NCBI RefSeq assembly: GCF_047302425.1
Contig: NZ_CP154855.1
Location: 1,984,001-2,048,000 of the forward strand
DNA: 64,000 nucleotides
Direction: 5' to 3'
Origin: Oceanitalea sp047302425
GTDB lineage: Bacteria; Actinomycetota; Actinomycetes; Actinomycetales; Actinomycetaceae
The notes under the pieces are model-generated. The model was given only the letters and a program-made list of their open reading frames with translations, was not told the DNA's origin and did no database searches. This document shows, in pieces, positions 17,161 through 25,295 of this stretch. Position 1 is the first letter of the stretch, and every line of letters starts with the position of its first letter. A program made the position numbers and the translations under genes.

Positions 17161-18924
17161 TCAGCTGCCGGTGGAGCGCAGGATCTGGTCGAGCCAGGCC
17201 TTGCGGGCCTCCAGCGCCGCAGCGGCCTCCTTCTCCGCCCGGGCGTCGCCCGCGGCGCGCGCCTCGGACAGCTGCTGCTCGAGGGCGTCGATCGCCTCGT
17301 ACAGCTGCGCCGCGGCACCCTCCGCGCGGGCCTTCTTCTCCGGGTCGGTGCGGCTCCACCGCTCCTGGTCAGCCTCACGCACCGCCTGCTCGACGGCGCG
17401 CATCCGGCCCTCGACCCGCTGGACGTCGTTACGCGGCACCTTGCCCGCCTCGTCCCACTTGTCCTGGATCGGGCGCAGCGCCGCCTTCGCGGCCTCGGGG
17501 TCGGTGACCGGGAGCAGCGCCTCGGCCTGCTCCAGGAGCGCGAGCTTGACCTCGAGGTTCGCGGCGTACTCGGCGTCGATCTGGGCGTTCTGCGTCTCCC
17601 GGGCCTCGTAGAAGGCCTGGCGGGCGGCCCGGAAGCGCGCCCACAGGGCGTCGTCCTCCTTGCGGTTCGCGCGCCCGGCGGCCTTCCAGCGGTCCATCAG
17701 CTCGCGATAGGCGGCGGACGTGGCCCCCCAATCGGTCGAGGTCGACAGCGCCTCCGCCTCGGCGATGAGCTGTTCCTTGGCGCGCTTCACCTCGGACTGG
17801 GTCGCGTCGAGCTGGGAGAAGAAGTGGCCGCGGTTGCGGTCGAAGGTCGTCCGCGCGCGGGAGAACCGCTTCCAGAGCGCGTCCTCCGTGGGGCGGTCGA
17901 GGCGCGGGCCGGAGCGCTGCGCCTGCTTCCACTGCTCGAGGAGGGTGCGCAGCTCGTCGCCGCTGGAGCGCCAGTGGGTGCTCGCGGGGTCCGCGGCCGC
18001 GATGGCCTCGGCGCGCTCGACGATCGCGGTGCGCTCCTCCAGGGCCTTGGCCTTGGCGGCCTCCCGCTCGGCGCTGATCTCCTTGCGGCGGGCGGCCGCC
18101 CGCTCGCGCAGGGTCTCGACGCGGGCACGCAGGCCGTCGAGGTCACCGACGGCGGCCGGCTCGGCCAGCGCCTCGGTGAGGGTCGCCAGGGTCTGGTCGA
18201 TCTCCTTGGTCTGCAGCTGGGGGAGCCGCGTCTCGAAGAGCACGACCTGCGCCTGGAGGTCGAGGAAGCGTCGCACGTAGAAGGCGAGGGCCTCCTCCAT
18301 GTCCGCACCGGTGTACTGGCCCACCGTGCGCTCACCGGCGGCCTCGCGGACCCACACGGTGCCGTCCGGGTCGACACGGCCCCAGGCGGCAGCGGCCGCC
18401 GCCTCCTTGGCATCGTCGAGCACGGGCGCGACGACGGCTGGCGCCTGCTGCTGCGGTGCGCGCACCGCCGGCTTGCGCAGCGCGGACGGCTTGGGGAGCG
18501 AGGACGGCTTCGGCACGGCCGCGGGGCGCGGTGCCGCCGGGCGGGCAGCCTCGGTCTCGGCCGCGCCTCCCGGCTCGACCGACGCCGCCGCCTCGTCCGC
18601 GGGTGCGGCCTGCTCGGCGGGTGCGGCCTGCTCGGAGGGTGCAGCCTGCTCGGCCGGGGCGGCCTGCTCAGCCGGGGCGGCCTGCTCAGCCGGTGCAGCC
18701 GGCTCGGCCGGGGCGGCCTGCTCAGCCGGAGCAGCGTGCTCGGTCTGCTCAGCGGGCGCGCTGTCCTCAGCCGCCGCGGTGCCGGCGGTGGTCTCCGTGT
18801 CCTCGGCGGGAGCGTCCTGCGTCGCAGCAGGCGGCGGTCCCCCCTGCTCCGTCAGCGCGACGCTCTCGATGGCGTCCGCTGTCGGCTCGTCCGCCGCGGG
18901 GTGCGGGGTCTGCTGCTCAGTCAA
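17161..18924 (-). CDS. DUF349 domain protein
   Basis: This 587-residue protein has an N-terminal Ala/Pro/Glu low-complexity region with AAPAEQ hexapeptide repeats (about 64-110), a Pro/Ala linker, a short beta segment (WGRVDPDGTVWVREAAGERTV), then a long charged helical region with tandem DUF349 units, seen as repeated patterns such as LLEQWKQAQRSG, LMDRWKAAGRANRKEDDALW and IQDKWDEAGKVPRND. The function is unknown; coiled-coil or nucleic-acid roles have been suggested. The TTG start at 18924 is forced: an in-frame TGA lies two codons upstream, and GAAGGAG provides the ribosome site. It overlaps the end of the cyclophilin gene by 8 bases. Confidence 0.88.
   Translation of the reverse strand: MTEQQTPHPAADEPTADAIESVALTEQGGPPPAATQDAPAEDTETTAGTAAAEDSAPAEQTEHAAPAEQAAPAEPAAPAEQAAPAEQAAPAEQAAPSEQAAPAEQAAPADEAAASVEPGGAAETEAARPAAPRPAAVPKPSSLPKPSALRKPAVRAPQQQAPAVVAPVLDDAKEAAAAAAWGRVDPDGTVWVREAAGERTVGQYTGADMEEALAFYVRRFLDLQAQVVLFETRLPQLQTKEIDQTLATLTEALAEPAAVGDLDGLRARVETLRERAAARRKEISAEREAAKAKALEERTAIVERAEAIAAADPASTHWRSSGDELRTLLEQWKQAQRSGPRLDRPTEDALWKRFSRARTTFDRNRGHFFSQLDATQSEVKRAKEQLIAEAEALSTSTDWGATSAAYRELMDRWKAAGRANRKEDDALWARFRAARQAFYEARETQNAQIDAEYAANLEVKLALLEQAEALLPVTDPEAAKAALRPIQDKWDEAGKVPRNDVQRVEGRMRAVEQAVREADQERWSRTDPEKKARAEGAAAQLYEAIDALEQQLSEARAAGDARAEKEAAAALEARKAWLDQILRSTGS
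18595..18735 (-). repeat. 18-base tandem repeats coding for AAPAEQ hexapeptides
   Basis: About eight imperfect 18-base units inside the DUF349 gene encode AAPAEQ-like hexapeptides. The repeat is in frame and probably a disordered spacer that varies in copy number between strains. Confidence 0.8.
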
Positions 18925-19702
18925 TGGTCACTCCTTCGATGGTGACGGGAAGGGCCGGGTGCTCAGTGCCCTCGACGGTGCCCGCCGAGCCGACCTGCTG
19001 GAGGATGTCCAGCCCTTCGGTCACACGACCGAAGACGCTGTAACCGCCGGCGTTGTCCGACGGAAGAGGAGTGTCGGCGAACACCATGAAGAACTGGCTG
19101 CCCATCGACTCTGCGTTGTTCATCTGGCGCGCCATCGCCAGCGTGCCCGCCGGGTACAGGTCGTCCTCGGGGGCGTTCTCGATCGGCCCGAAGCCGTAGC
19201 CCGGACCGCCGGTGCCGGTGGCCGTCGGGTCGCCGCACTGGAGGAGGGACGTCGGCAGCAGCCGGTGGCAGGCCGTGCCGTCGTAGAAGCCGTCGCGCGC
19301 CAGCCGCAGGAAGTTCGCCGCCGCCTGCGGTGCGTTCTCCCCGTCGATCTCCATGCCGATGTCGCCGGCGCTCGTCTGGACGGTGACCTGCCACGTGCGT
19401 CCCTCCGCCTCGGCGGGGTCCGGCGGTGCCTCGTAGCGCTCGGGGTCCGTCGTGGGCAGCGGTGCGGCCTGCTCGGCCGGGGCCGTCGGAGCAGCCGACG
19501 TGTCAGTCGCCTGCGGCTCGGTCTCGTCGGCACGGTTGACCAGCAGGAGGGCGACGACAGCGGCCACCACGGCGAGCCCGAGGAGGAAGGCCACGACCAT
19601 CGTCCGGCGTCGCCGCTGGGCCGCCTTCTCGCGGCTGCGGCGCTCCCAGCTCTCCTGGCGCCGCTTCTGGTACGCGCGCTCCTGCTTGGTGCTGCGGGTC
19701 AC
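18917..19702 (-). CDS. membrane-anchored cyclophilin-type peptidyl-prolyl cis-trans isomerase
   Basis: The 261-residue protein has a very basic N-terminus, one membrane span (about 35-55), a Thr/Ala/Pro linker and a C-terminal cyclophilin domain from about 103. Domain landmarks are FLRLARDGFYDGTACHRLLP, then GTLAMARQMNNAESMGSQFF and YSVFGRVTEGLDILQQV. The usual catalytic Arg of FHRVIP-type motifs is retained as HRLLP. It probably folds proteins outside the membrane. The GTG start follows GGAGG. This gene is first in an operon with DUF349 and lies divergent from the metallo-hydrolase gene. Confidence 0.9.
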   Translation of the reverse strand: MTRSTKQERAYQKRRQESWERRSREKAAQRRRRTMVVAFLLGLAVVAAVVALLLVNRADETEPQATDTSAAPTAPAEQAAPLPTTDPERYEAPPDPAEAEGRTWQVTVQTSAGDIGMEIDGENAPQAAANFLRLARDGFYDGTACHRLLPTSLLQCGDPTATGTGGPGYGFGPIENAPEDDLYPAGTLAMARQMNNAESMGSQFFMVFADTPLPSDNAGGYSVFGRVTEGLDILQQVGSAGTVEGTEHPALPVTIEGVTID

Positions 19703-19841
19703 GTGCCCTCCCGGTGGTGGTGCCCGGCGGCACCGCGACGAACGAACGCCGACAAGTCTAGGCGGAACCGGGCCTCGCCGTGACCGTCCTCACGGGGGAG
19801 TAGTGCCGGGTGTCCCGGCGGGCGTCACCCGTGGTGCTGGC

Positions 19842-19847
19842 TAGGGT
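19842..19847 (+). promoter_or_regulatory. -10 box, leaderless start of the metallo-hydrolase gene
   Basis: TAGGGT ends 6 bases before the ATG at 19854. Confidence 0.5.
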
Positions 19848-19853
19848 GGCCTG

Positions 19854-20564
19854 ATGCTCCTCCACGGCCTGCGGTCGCCGGTCTTCGGCACCAACACCCT
19901 CGTCCTGGCGCCGGGCACGGGCGACTCCGCCGTCGTCGTCGACCCGGGCGCCGGCTCCGCGCCTCTCGTCCGCCAGGTCCTTGACCGCCACGGGCTGCAC
20001 GTGGGCGCCGTCGTCCTTACCCACGGGCACGCCGACCACCTCTGGGACTGCGCGGCCGTCGCGGGCGGCGCACCCGTCCTCGTCGGTGCCGACGACGCCG
20101 ACCGACTCCCCGACCCCGCGTCCCACCTGGGCGCGGTCGGCGACGCCTTCGTCACCCTCGCCGGCAGCCCGTGGCACCCGGTCGACGACGTCCGTCCGGT
20201 CGCGCCCGGACCCGTCGAGCCCGTTCCCGGCGTCGTCCTCCACGCCGTCGCAGCGCCCGGCCACACGCCGGGCAGCACCGTCTGGCGGGTCGACGGCGTC
20301 ACCTCCTTCACCGGACCCGTCTTCGACGAGGCGGGTCTCACCTCCCACGACGGGCCGGTCGTCCTTACCGGGGACGTCGTCTTCGCCGGATCCGTCGGGC
20401 GCACGGACCTCCCGGGCGGGCACGAGCCGACGATGCGCCGCACGCTCCGCGAGCTCGCCACCTCGCTGCCGGCCGACGCCCTGCTCGTGCCCGGCCACGG
20501 ACCGGTGACGACGACGGAGCTCGAGCTCGCGTCCAACCCCTTCATCGCCCGCGCGCTGGCCTGA
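19854..20564 (+). CDS. metallo-beta-lactamase-fold hydrolase, glyoxalase II-like
   Basis: The 236-residue protein has the MBL metal motif THGHADH (HxHxDH), a second metal His in APGHTPGS, the bridging Asp in VLTGDVVF, and the final His in VPGHGP. The small size and context next to hisS match the actinobacterial glyoxalase II-like family usually found there. It would hydrolyse a thioester or similar bond with two metal ions; the natural substrate is unknown. The start is set by a leaderless -10 box. Confidence 0.88.
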   Translation: MLLHGLRSPVFGTNTLVLAPGTGDSAVVVDPGAGSAPLVRQVLDRHGLHVGAVVLTHGHADHLWDCAAVAGGAPVLVGADDADRLPDPASHLGAVGDAFVTLAGSPWHPVDDVRPVAPGPVEPVPGVVLHAVAAPGHTPGSTVWRVDGVTSFTGPVFDEAGLTSHDGPVVLTGDVVFAGSVGRTDLPGGHEPTMRRTLRELATSLPADALLVPGHGPVTTTELELASNPFIARALA

Positions 20565-20589
20565 AACCGGCCCACCGCCCGAACCTCAC

Positions 20590-20595
20590 TAGGAT
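20590..20595 (+). promoter_or_regulatory. -10 box, leaderless start of hisS
   Basis: TAGGAT ends 7 bases before the hisS ATG with no Shine-Dalgarno sequence between. Confidence 0.55.
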
Positions 20596-20602
20596 CACTT
20601 CC

Positions 20603-21928
20603 ATGGCACGACCCACCCCCCTGTCCGGCTTCCCCGAGTGGCTCCCCGCCGAGCGCGTGGTCGAGACCCACGCCCTCGACGTCCTGCGCCGCACCTTCGA
20701 GCTCCACGGCTTCGCCGGCATCGAGACGCGTGCGGTCGAGCCCGTCGAGGAGCTGCTCCGCAAGGGGGAGACCTCCAAGGAGGTCTACGCCGTCAGCCGC
20801 CTCCACGACGAGGACGGCGCCGGCTCCGAGAAGCGCCTCGGCCTCCACTTCGACCTCACGGTCCCGCTCGCCCGCTACGTCCTCGAGCACGCCGGCAAGC
20901 TCGTCTTCCCCTTCAAGCGCTACCAGATCCAGAAGGTCTGGCGCGGGGAGCGCCCGCAGGAGGGCCGATTCCGCGAGTTCACCCAGGCGGACGTCGACGT
21001 CGTCGGCTCGGAGACGCTGCCCTTCCACTACGAGGTCGAGCTGCCGCTCGTCATGGCCGAGGCGCTGGCGGCCCTGCCGATCCCGCCGGTCCGCATCGCC
21101 GTCAACAACCGCAAGATCGCCGAGGGCTTCTACACCGGCATCGGCCTCGACGACGTCGAGGGCGCCCTGCGCGCCATCGACAAGCTCGCGAAGATCGGCC
21201 CCGACGCCGTCGCCGAGCTGCTCCAGAGCGACGCCGGCGCCACGCCCGAGCAGGCCCGCCAGGCCCTCGAGCTCGCCGCGATCAGCGGCAGCGACGCCGG
21301 TGTCGCGGAGCGTGTGCGCGCCCTCGGCGTGAGCACCCCGCTGCTCGAGGAGGGCCTGGGCGAGCTCGTCGCGCTCGTCGAGGCCGCCGAGCAGCGGGTC
21401 CCGGGCACCGTCGTCGCGGACCTGTCGATCGCCCGCGGCCTGGACTACTACACCGGCTCGGTCTACGAGACGACGCTCGTCGGGCACGAGGACCTCGGCT
21501 CGATCTGCTCCGGCGGCCGCTACGACTCCCTCGCCTCCGACGGCTCGCGGACCTACCCCGGCGTGGGGCTGTCCATCGGCGTCTCCCGGCTCGTCGCCCG
21601 CATCCTCGGGGCGGGCCTGGCCACCGCGAGCCGCCAGGTGCCCACCGCCGTGCTCGTCGCGGTCGGCTCCGAGGAGGAGCGCCGCCGCAGCGAGGACGTC
21701 GCCGCCGCCCTGCGCGCCCGCGGCATCCCCACGGACGTCGCCCCCACGGCCGCGAAGTTCGGCAAGCAGATCCGCCACGCGGACCGCCTCGGCATCCCCT
21801 TCGTCTGGTTCCCCGGCGAGGAGGGCCACGAGGTCAAGGACATCCGCTCCGGGGACCAGGTGGCCGCCGACCCCGCGTCCTGGGCGCCGCCCGCGCAGGA
21901 CCTCGCACCTACGGTGCAGCGGACCTGA
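20603..21928 (+). CDS. hisS: histidine-tRNA ligase
   Basis: HisRS charges tRNA-His. The 441 residues contain class II motif 2 (YQIQKVWRGERPQEGRFREF), the histidine-binding signature ARGLDYYTGSVYE, motif 3 around YPGVGLSIGVSRL, and a C-terminal anticodon-binding domain (PTAVLVAVGSEEERR onward). ATG 20603 gives a normal N-terminus and matches the leaderless promoter; the frame is open far upstream without meaning. The next gene starts 2 bases after the stop. Confidence 0.97.
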   Translation: MARPTPLSGFPEWLPAERVVETHALDVLRRTFELHGFAGIETRAVEPVEELLRKGETSKEVYAVSRLHDEDGAGSEKRLGLHFDLTVPLARYVLEHAGKLVFPFKRYQIQKVWRGERPQEGRFREFTQADVDVVGSETLPFHYEVELPLVMAEALAALPIPPVRIAVNNRKIAEGFYTGIGLDDVEGALRAIDKLAKIGPDAVAELLQSDAGATPEQARQALELAAISGSDAGVAERVRALGVSTPLLEEGLGELVALVEAAEQRVPGTVVADLSIARGLDYYTGSVYETTLVGHEDLGSICSGGRYDSLASDGSRTYPGVGLSIGVSRLVARILGAGLATASRQVPTAVLVAVGSEEERRRSEDVAAALRARGIPTDVAPTAAKFGKQIRHADRLGIPFVWFPGEEGHEVKDIRSGDQVAADPASWAPPAQDLAPTVQRT

Positions 21929-21930
21929 CG

Positions 21931-23673
21931 ATGACCCAGCGCCCGGCTCCCAGCGGACCGCTCGACGTCGTCGCGCGCCTGCGGGAGCTGGACGCGCGGC
22001 TCGCGGGCACGACCCTGCCGCTCGACCTGCCGGGCGCCGAGGAGGCGAGGCGGCTGCGCCGCAGCCTCGTCGACCAGCTCGAGGACTACGTCCTGCCCCG
22101 GGCCGAGCGGCTCGACGCGCCGCTCCTCGCCGTCGTCGGCGGCTCCACCGGGGCGGGCAAGTCGACGCTTGTCAACTCCCTCGTCGGCCAGGAGGTCTCG
22201 CGCGCGTCGGCGATCCGCCCGACGACGCGCCGCCCCGTCCTCGTCCACCACCCCGACGACGCCGCCTGGTTTACCGGCGACCGCGTCCTGCCCGGGCTGG
22301 CCCGCGTCCAGGGCGCCGCGCCCGCGGCCCCGTACGCCGAGGAGGACCCCATCACCGAGCTCGGCCTCGTCGGGGCCGACTCCGTCCCGCGCGGGCTCGC
22401 GCTGCTCGACGCGCCCGACATCGACTCCGTCGTCGCCGCCAACCGGCGGCTCGCGACCCAGCTGCTCGCCGCCGCCGACCTGTGGATCTTCGTCACGACG
22501 GCCGCCCGCTACGCCGACGCGGTGCCCTGGGAGCTGCTGCGCGAGGCCGCTGCCCGGCGCGTCGTCGTCGCCGTCGTCCTCGACCGCGTCCCACCGGGCA
22601 CAGCCGGGGAGATCCGGTCCGACCTCGCCGAGCGGCTGGAGGCCGAGGGCCTGGCCCACGCCCCCCTCTTCGTCGTCTCCGAGCAGCCGACCGCGACGGC
22701 GCAGCTCCCGGCGGCCGACGTCGGCCCCGTCCGCTCCTGGATCACCGGTCTCGCCGCCGACGCCGCCACCCGCGCCGGCGTCGCCCGCCAGACGCTCTCC
22801 GGCGCCGTCGCGGGCGTGCTGAGCGGTGCCGCCCACGTCGCGACGGCGGCCCGCGCCCAGGCCGAGGCGAGCGAGGAGCTGCACGCCGCCGTCGTCGAGC
22901 ACCACGCGGCCGCCGCCCGCGCCGTCATGGAGGCCACCGAGGACGGCACCCTGCTGCGCGGGGAGGTGCTGGCCCGCTGGCAGGAGTTCGTCGGCACGGG
23001 GGAGTGGCTGCGTGGCGTCGAGGCCGCCGTCGGCCGCCTGCGCGACCGGATCACCGGTTTCCTGCGAGGGCGCCCACCCACCCACGAGCGTGCGGAGGAG
23101 GCCATCGAGAGCGGCCTGGTCACGCTCGTCGTGGCCGAGGTGGAACGCGCGGAGCGGGAGACCCGCCGCGCCTGGGAGTCGCTGCCCGGGGGGACGACGG
23201 CGCTCGAGACGCTGCCGGCGCGCCCTGCCGCCGAGGAGCGGCCGCGGCTGGCCGAGGAGGTGGGCGCCGAGGTCCGCGAGTGGCAGCGGGCGCTGCTCGA
23301 GCGGGTCCGTGCCGAGGGGGAGGACCGCCGGGTGCGGGCACGGATGCTCTCCCTGGGCGTCAACGCCTCGGGCGTCACGCTCATGCTCGTCGTCTTCGCC
23401 TTCTCGGGCGGACTCACCGGGATCGAGGTCGGGGTCGCGGGCGGCACCGCCGTCGTCGGCCAGAAGGTGCTCGAGATGGTCTTCGGTGACCAGGCCGTGC
23501 GCGATCTCGCGCGCCACGCCCAGCGCGACCTCGGCGAGCGGGTCGAGCGGCTCCTCGAGGAGCACCGCCGCCCGTGGCTCGAGCGCGTCGCCGAGCTCGG
23601 CGTCGACCCCGCCGGCGCGGACACCCTGCACGCGGCCGTCGAGGCCGTCCGCAGCGCCGAGGTGGGCCGATGA
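21931..23673 (+). CDS. dynamin-like GTPase, first of a tandem pair
   Basis: This 580-residue protein has an N-terminal GTPase domain: G1 GGSTGAGKST at 70-79, then LLDAPDIDS (about 159-166), a variant of the G3 DxxG with Asp in place of Gly, and a weak G4 (LDRVP, around 217). A long helical stalk follows, with a hydrophobic stretch (LMLVVFAFSGGLTGIEVGV) that could dip into or span the membrane near residue 470. The overall plan is that of bacterial dynamin-like proteins. It is two bases after hisS and overlaps the next GTPase by ATGA, so the two are probably made together and may form a heteromer. The cellular role is not known. Confidence 0.75.
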   Translation: MTQRPAPSGPLDVVARLRELDARLAGTTLPLDLPGAEEARRLRRSLVDQLEDYVLPRAERLDAPLLAVVGGSTGAGKSTLVNSLVGQEVSRASAIRPTTRRPVLVHHPDDAAWFTGDRVLPGLARVQGAAPAAPYAEEDPITELGLVGADSVPRGLALLDAPDIDSVVAANRRLATQLLAAADLWIFVTTAARYADAVPWELLREAAARRVVVAVVLDRVPPGTAGEIRSDLAERLEAEGLAHAPLFVVSEQPTATAQLPAADVGPVRSWITGLAADAATRAGVARQTLSGAVAGVLSGAAHVATAARAQAEASEELHAAVVEHHAAAARAVMEATEDGTLLRGEVLARWQEFVGTGEWLRGVEAAVGRLRDRITGFLRGRPPTHERAEEAIESGLVTLVVAEVERAERETRRAWESLPGGTTALETLPARPAAEERPRLAEEVGAEVREWQRALLERVRAEGEDRRVRARMLSLGVNASGVTLMLVVFAFSGGLTGIEVGVAGGTAVVGQKVLEMVFGDQAVRDLARHAQRDLGERVERLLEEHRRPWLERVAELGVDPAGADTLHAAVEAVRSAEVGR

Positions 23674-25241
23674 GGCGCCGCTCCCGCGCCCCCGAGCTCG
23701 AGGCGCGCATCGCCGCGCTCGGCACCGCGGTCGAGCTGGGCGACGGCGTCCTGCCCGCCGCCCGCCTGACGCCCGCCCGCGAGCTGCTCGAGCGCGCGGG
23801 CACGCGCACCGCCCTCGCGCCCGGCGTGACGGTGGCCGCGCTCCTCGGCGCCACCGGCTCGGGCAAGTCCAGCCTCTTCAACGCCCTCGTCGGGGAGCCG
23901 CTCGCGGCCGTCCACGCACGCCGCCCCACGACCACCCAGCCGCAGGCCGCCGTGTGGGAGGCCCCCGGCGCCACCGGGCTGCTCGACTGGCTCGAGGTCC
24001 CCGACCGCCGGCTCCGCCCGGCGGACCCCGCGCTGTCCGGACTCGTCCTGCTCGACCTGCCCGACATCGACTCCACCCGGGTGGAGAACCGCGCGATCGC
24101 CGCCCGCCTCGCCGAGCGGGTCGACGCGCTCGTGTGGGTCCTCGACCCGCAGAAGTACGCCGACGCCGTCGTCCACGAGGAGTACCTGCGCCCGCTGCGC
24201 GAGCACGCCGCTGTCAGCCTCGTCGTCCTCAACCAGGCCGACCGGCTCGCCGAGGAGGACCTCGCCGGCGTCCTCGACCACCTGCGCCGGCTCCTCGCCG
24301 CCGACGGGATCGGCGACGTCGAGCTGCTCACCGCCTCCGCCCGTACCGGCGACGGCGTACCCGACCTGCGTCGTCGCCTCGCCCGGCTCGCCGCGGAGGG
24401 GCGCGCGGCCCGCGCTCGGCTCGAGGCCGACGTCCGGACCGTCGCCGGCGAGCTCCTCGAGACCTCCGGTGGCGAGCCGGCCGGGCAGCGCGGGGGCACC
24501 GAGGCCCTCGTCGCGGCCTGCGCGTCCGCCGCCGGGGTGGGGGAGGTGGTCACGGCCGTCGGTCGCTCCTACCGCCAGCGCGCCGGACGCCAGGTGGGCT
24601 GGCCCCCGCTGCGGTGGCTGGGGCGCCTGCGCCCCGACCCGCTGCGCCGGCTGCACCTGGAGACGGCGAGCGCGACCTCCCTGCCCGCCCCCACCCCCGC
24701 GCAGGAGGCCGGGGTGCGCACCGGCGTCCACGACCTCGCGTGGGCGGCGACCGCGGGTATGGCCGAGCCGTGGCGCCGGGTCGTCACCCGCCGCGCCGAG
24801 GAGCGGGTCCCCGCCCTGGTCGACGCCCTCGACACCGCCGTCGCCGCCACCGACGTCCGCGGCGAGCACCGCCCCGGCTGGTGGCGGCTGTGGTCGGTGC
24901 TCGGCGTGCTGCTGTTCGCCACGGCGCTGGCCGGGGCGGCGTGGCTCGGCGTCCTCGCCGGCTTCGGCTACCTGCGCCTGCCCGAGCCGGAGACGCCGAT
25001 GGCCGGCCCGTTCCCGTGGCCCACCGCGCTGCTCGTCGGCGGGCTGCTCGCGGGACTGCTGCTCGCGCTCGTCGGACGGCTGCTCGCGCGGGTCGGGTCC
25101 CGGCGGGCCGCACGGCGGGCCCGCGCCCGGCTGTCCACCGGGGTGGAGGAGGCGGCCGTGCGCGTCGTCGCCGAGCCGCTGGCTGCGGACCTCGAGCGCT
25201 ACCGCGAGTTCTCCGCCGCCGTAGAGCGCGCCGCCCGCTGA
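23670..25241 (+). CDS. membrane-associated GTPase, second of a tandem pair
   Basis: The 523 residues hold G1 (GATGSGKSS, 60-68), the same LLDLPDIDS G3 variant as its neighbour (about 127-135) and a canonical G4 NQAD (188-191). Near the C-terminus are two membrane spans (WSVLGVLLFATALAGAAWLGVLAGF region, and ALLVGGLLAGLLLALVG). The ATGA overlap and shared PDIDS motif mark it as a divergent paralogue that works with the upstream protein. A membrane-remodelling or septum role is possible by analogy with actinobacterial dynamin pairs; this is inference. Confidence 0.75.
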   Translation: MRRRSRAPELEARIAALGTAVELGDGVLPAARLTPARELLERAGTRTALAPGVTVAALLGATGSGKSSLFNALVGEPLAAVHARRPTTTQPQAAVWEAPGATGLLDWLEVPDRRLRPADPALSGLVLLDLPDIDSTRVENRAIAARLAERVDALVWVLDPQKYADAVVHEEYLRPLREHAAVSLVVLNQADRLAEEDLAGVLDHLRRLLAADGIGDVELLTASARTGDGVPDLRRRLARLAAEGRAARARLEADVRTVAGELLETSGGEPAGQRGGTEALVAACASAAGVGEVVTAVGRSYRQRAGRQVGWPPLRWLGRLRPDPLRRLHLETASATSLPAPTPAQEAGVRTGVHDLAWAATAGMAEPWRRVVTRRAEERVPALVDALDTAVAATDVRGEHRPGWWRLWSVLGVLLFATALAGAAWLGVLAGFGYLRLPEPETPMAGPFPWPTALLVGGLLAGLLLALVGRLLARVGSRRAARRARARLSTGVEEAAVRVVAEPLAADLERYREFSAAVERAAR

Positions 25242-25245
25242 ACGC

Positions 25246-25282
25246 CGAGAGCCGGCCGCCCGCTCTCGCGGACGACCGGCTC
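25246..25282. terminator. possible terminator between convergent genes
   Basis: CGAGAGC (25246-25252) pairs with GCTCTCG (25262-25268) over a 9-base loop; an alternative stem pairs GAGCCGG (25249-25255) with CCGGCTC (25276-25282). It lies between the convergent GTPase and helicase genes. Confidence 0.4.
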
Positions 25283-25295
25283 GGACGCTGAGGTG

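Noticed and set aside
18595..18735. Possible fourth array of the 18-bp repeat family
   Set aside because: The period is the same, but the unit is a different sequence and codes for a hexapeptide inside the DUF349 gene.
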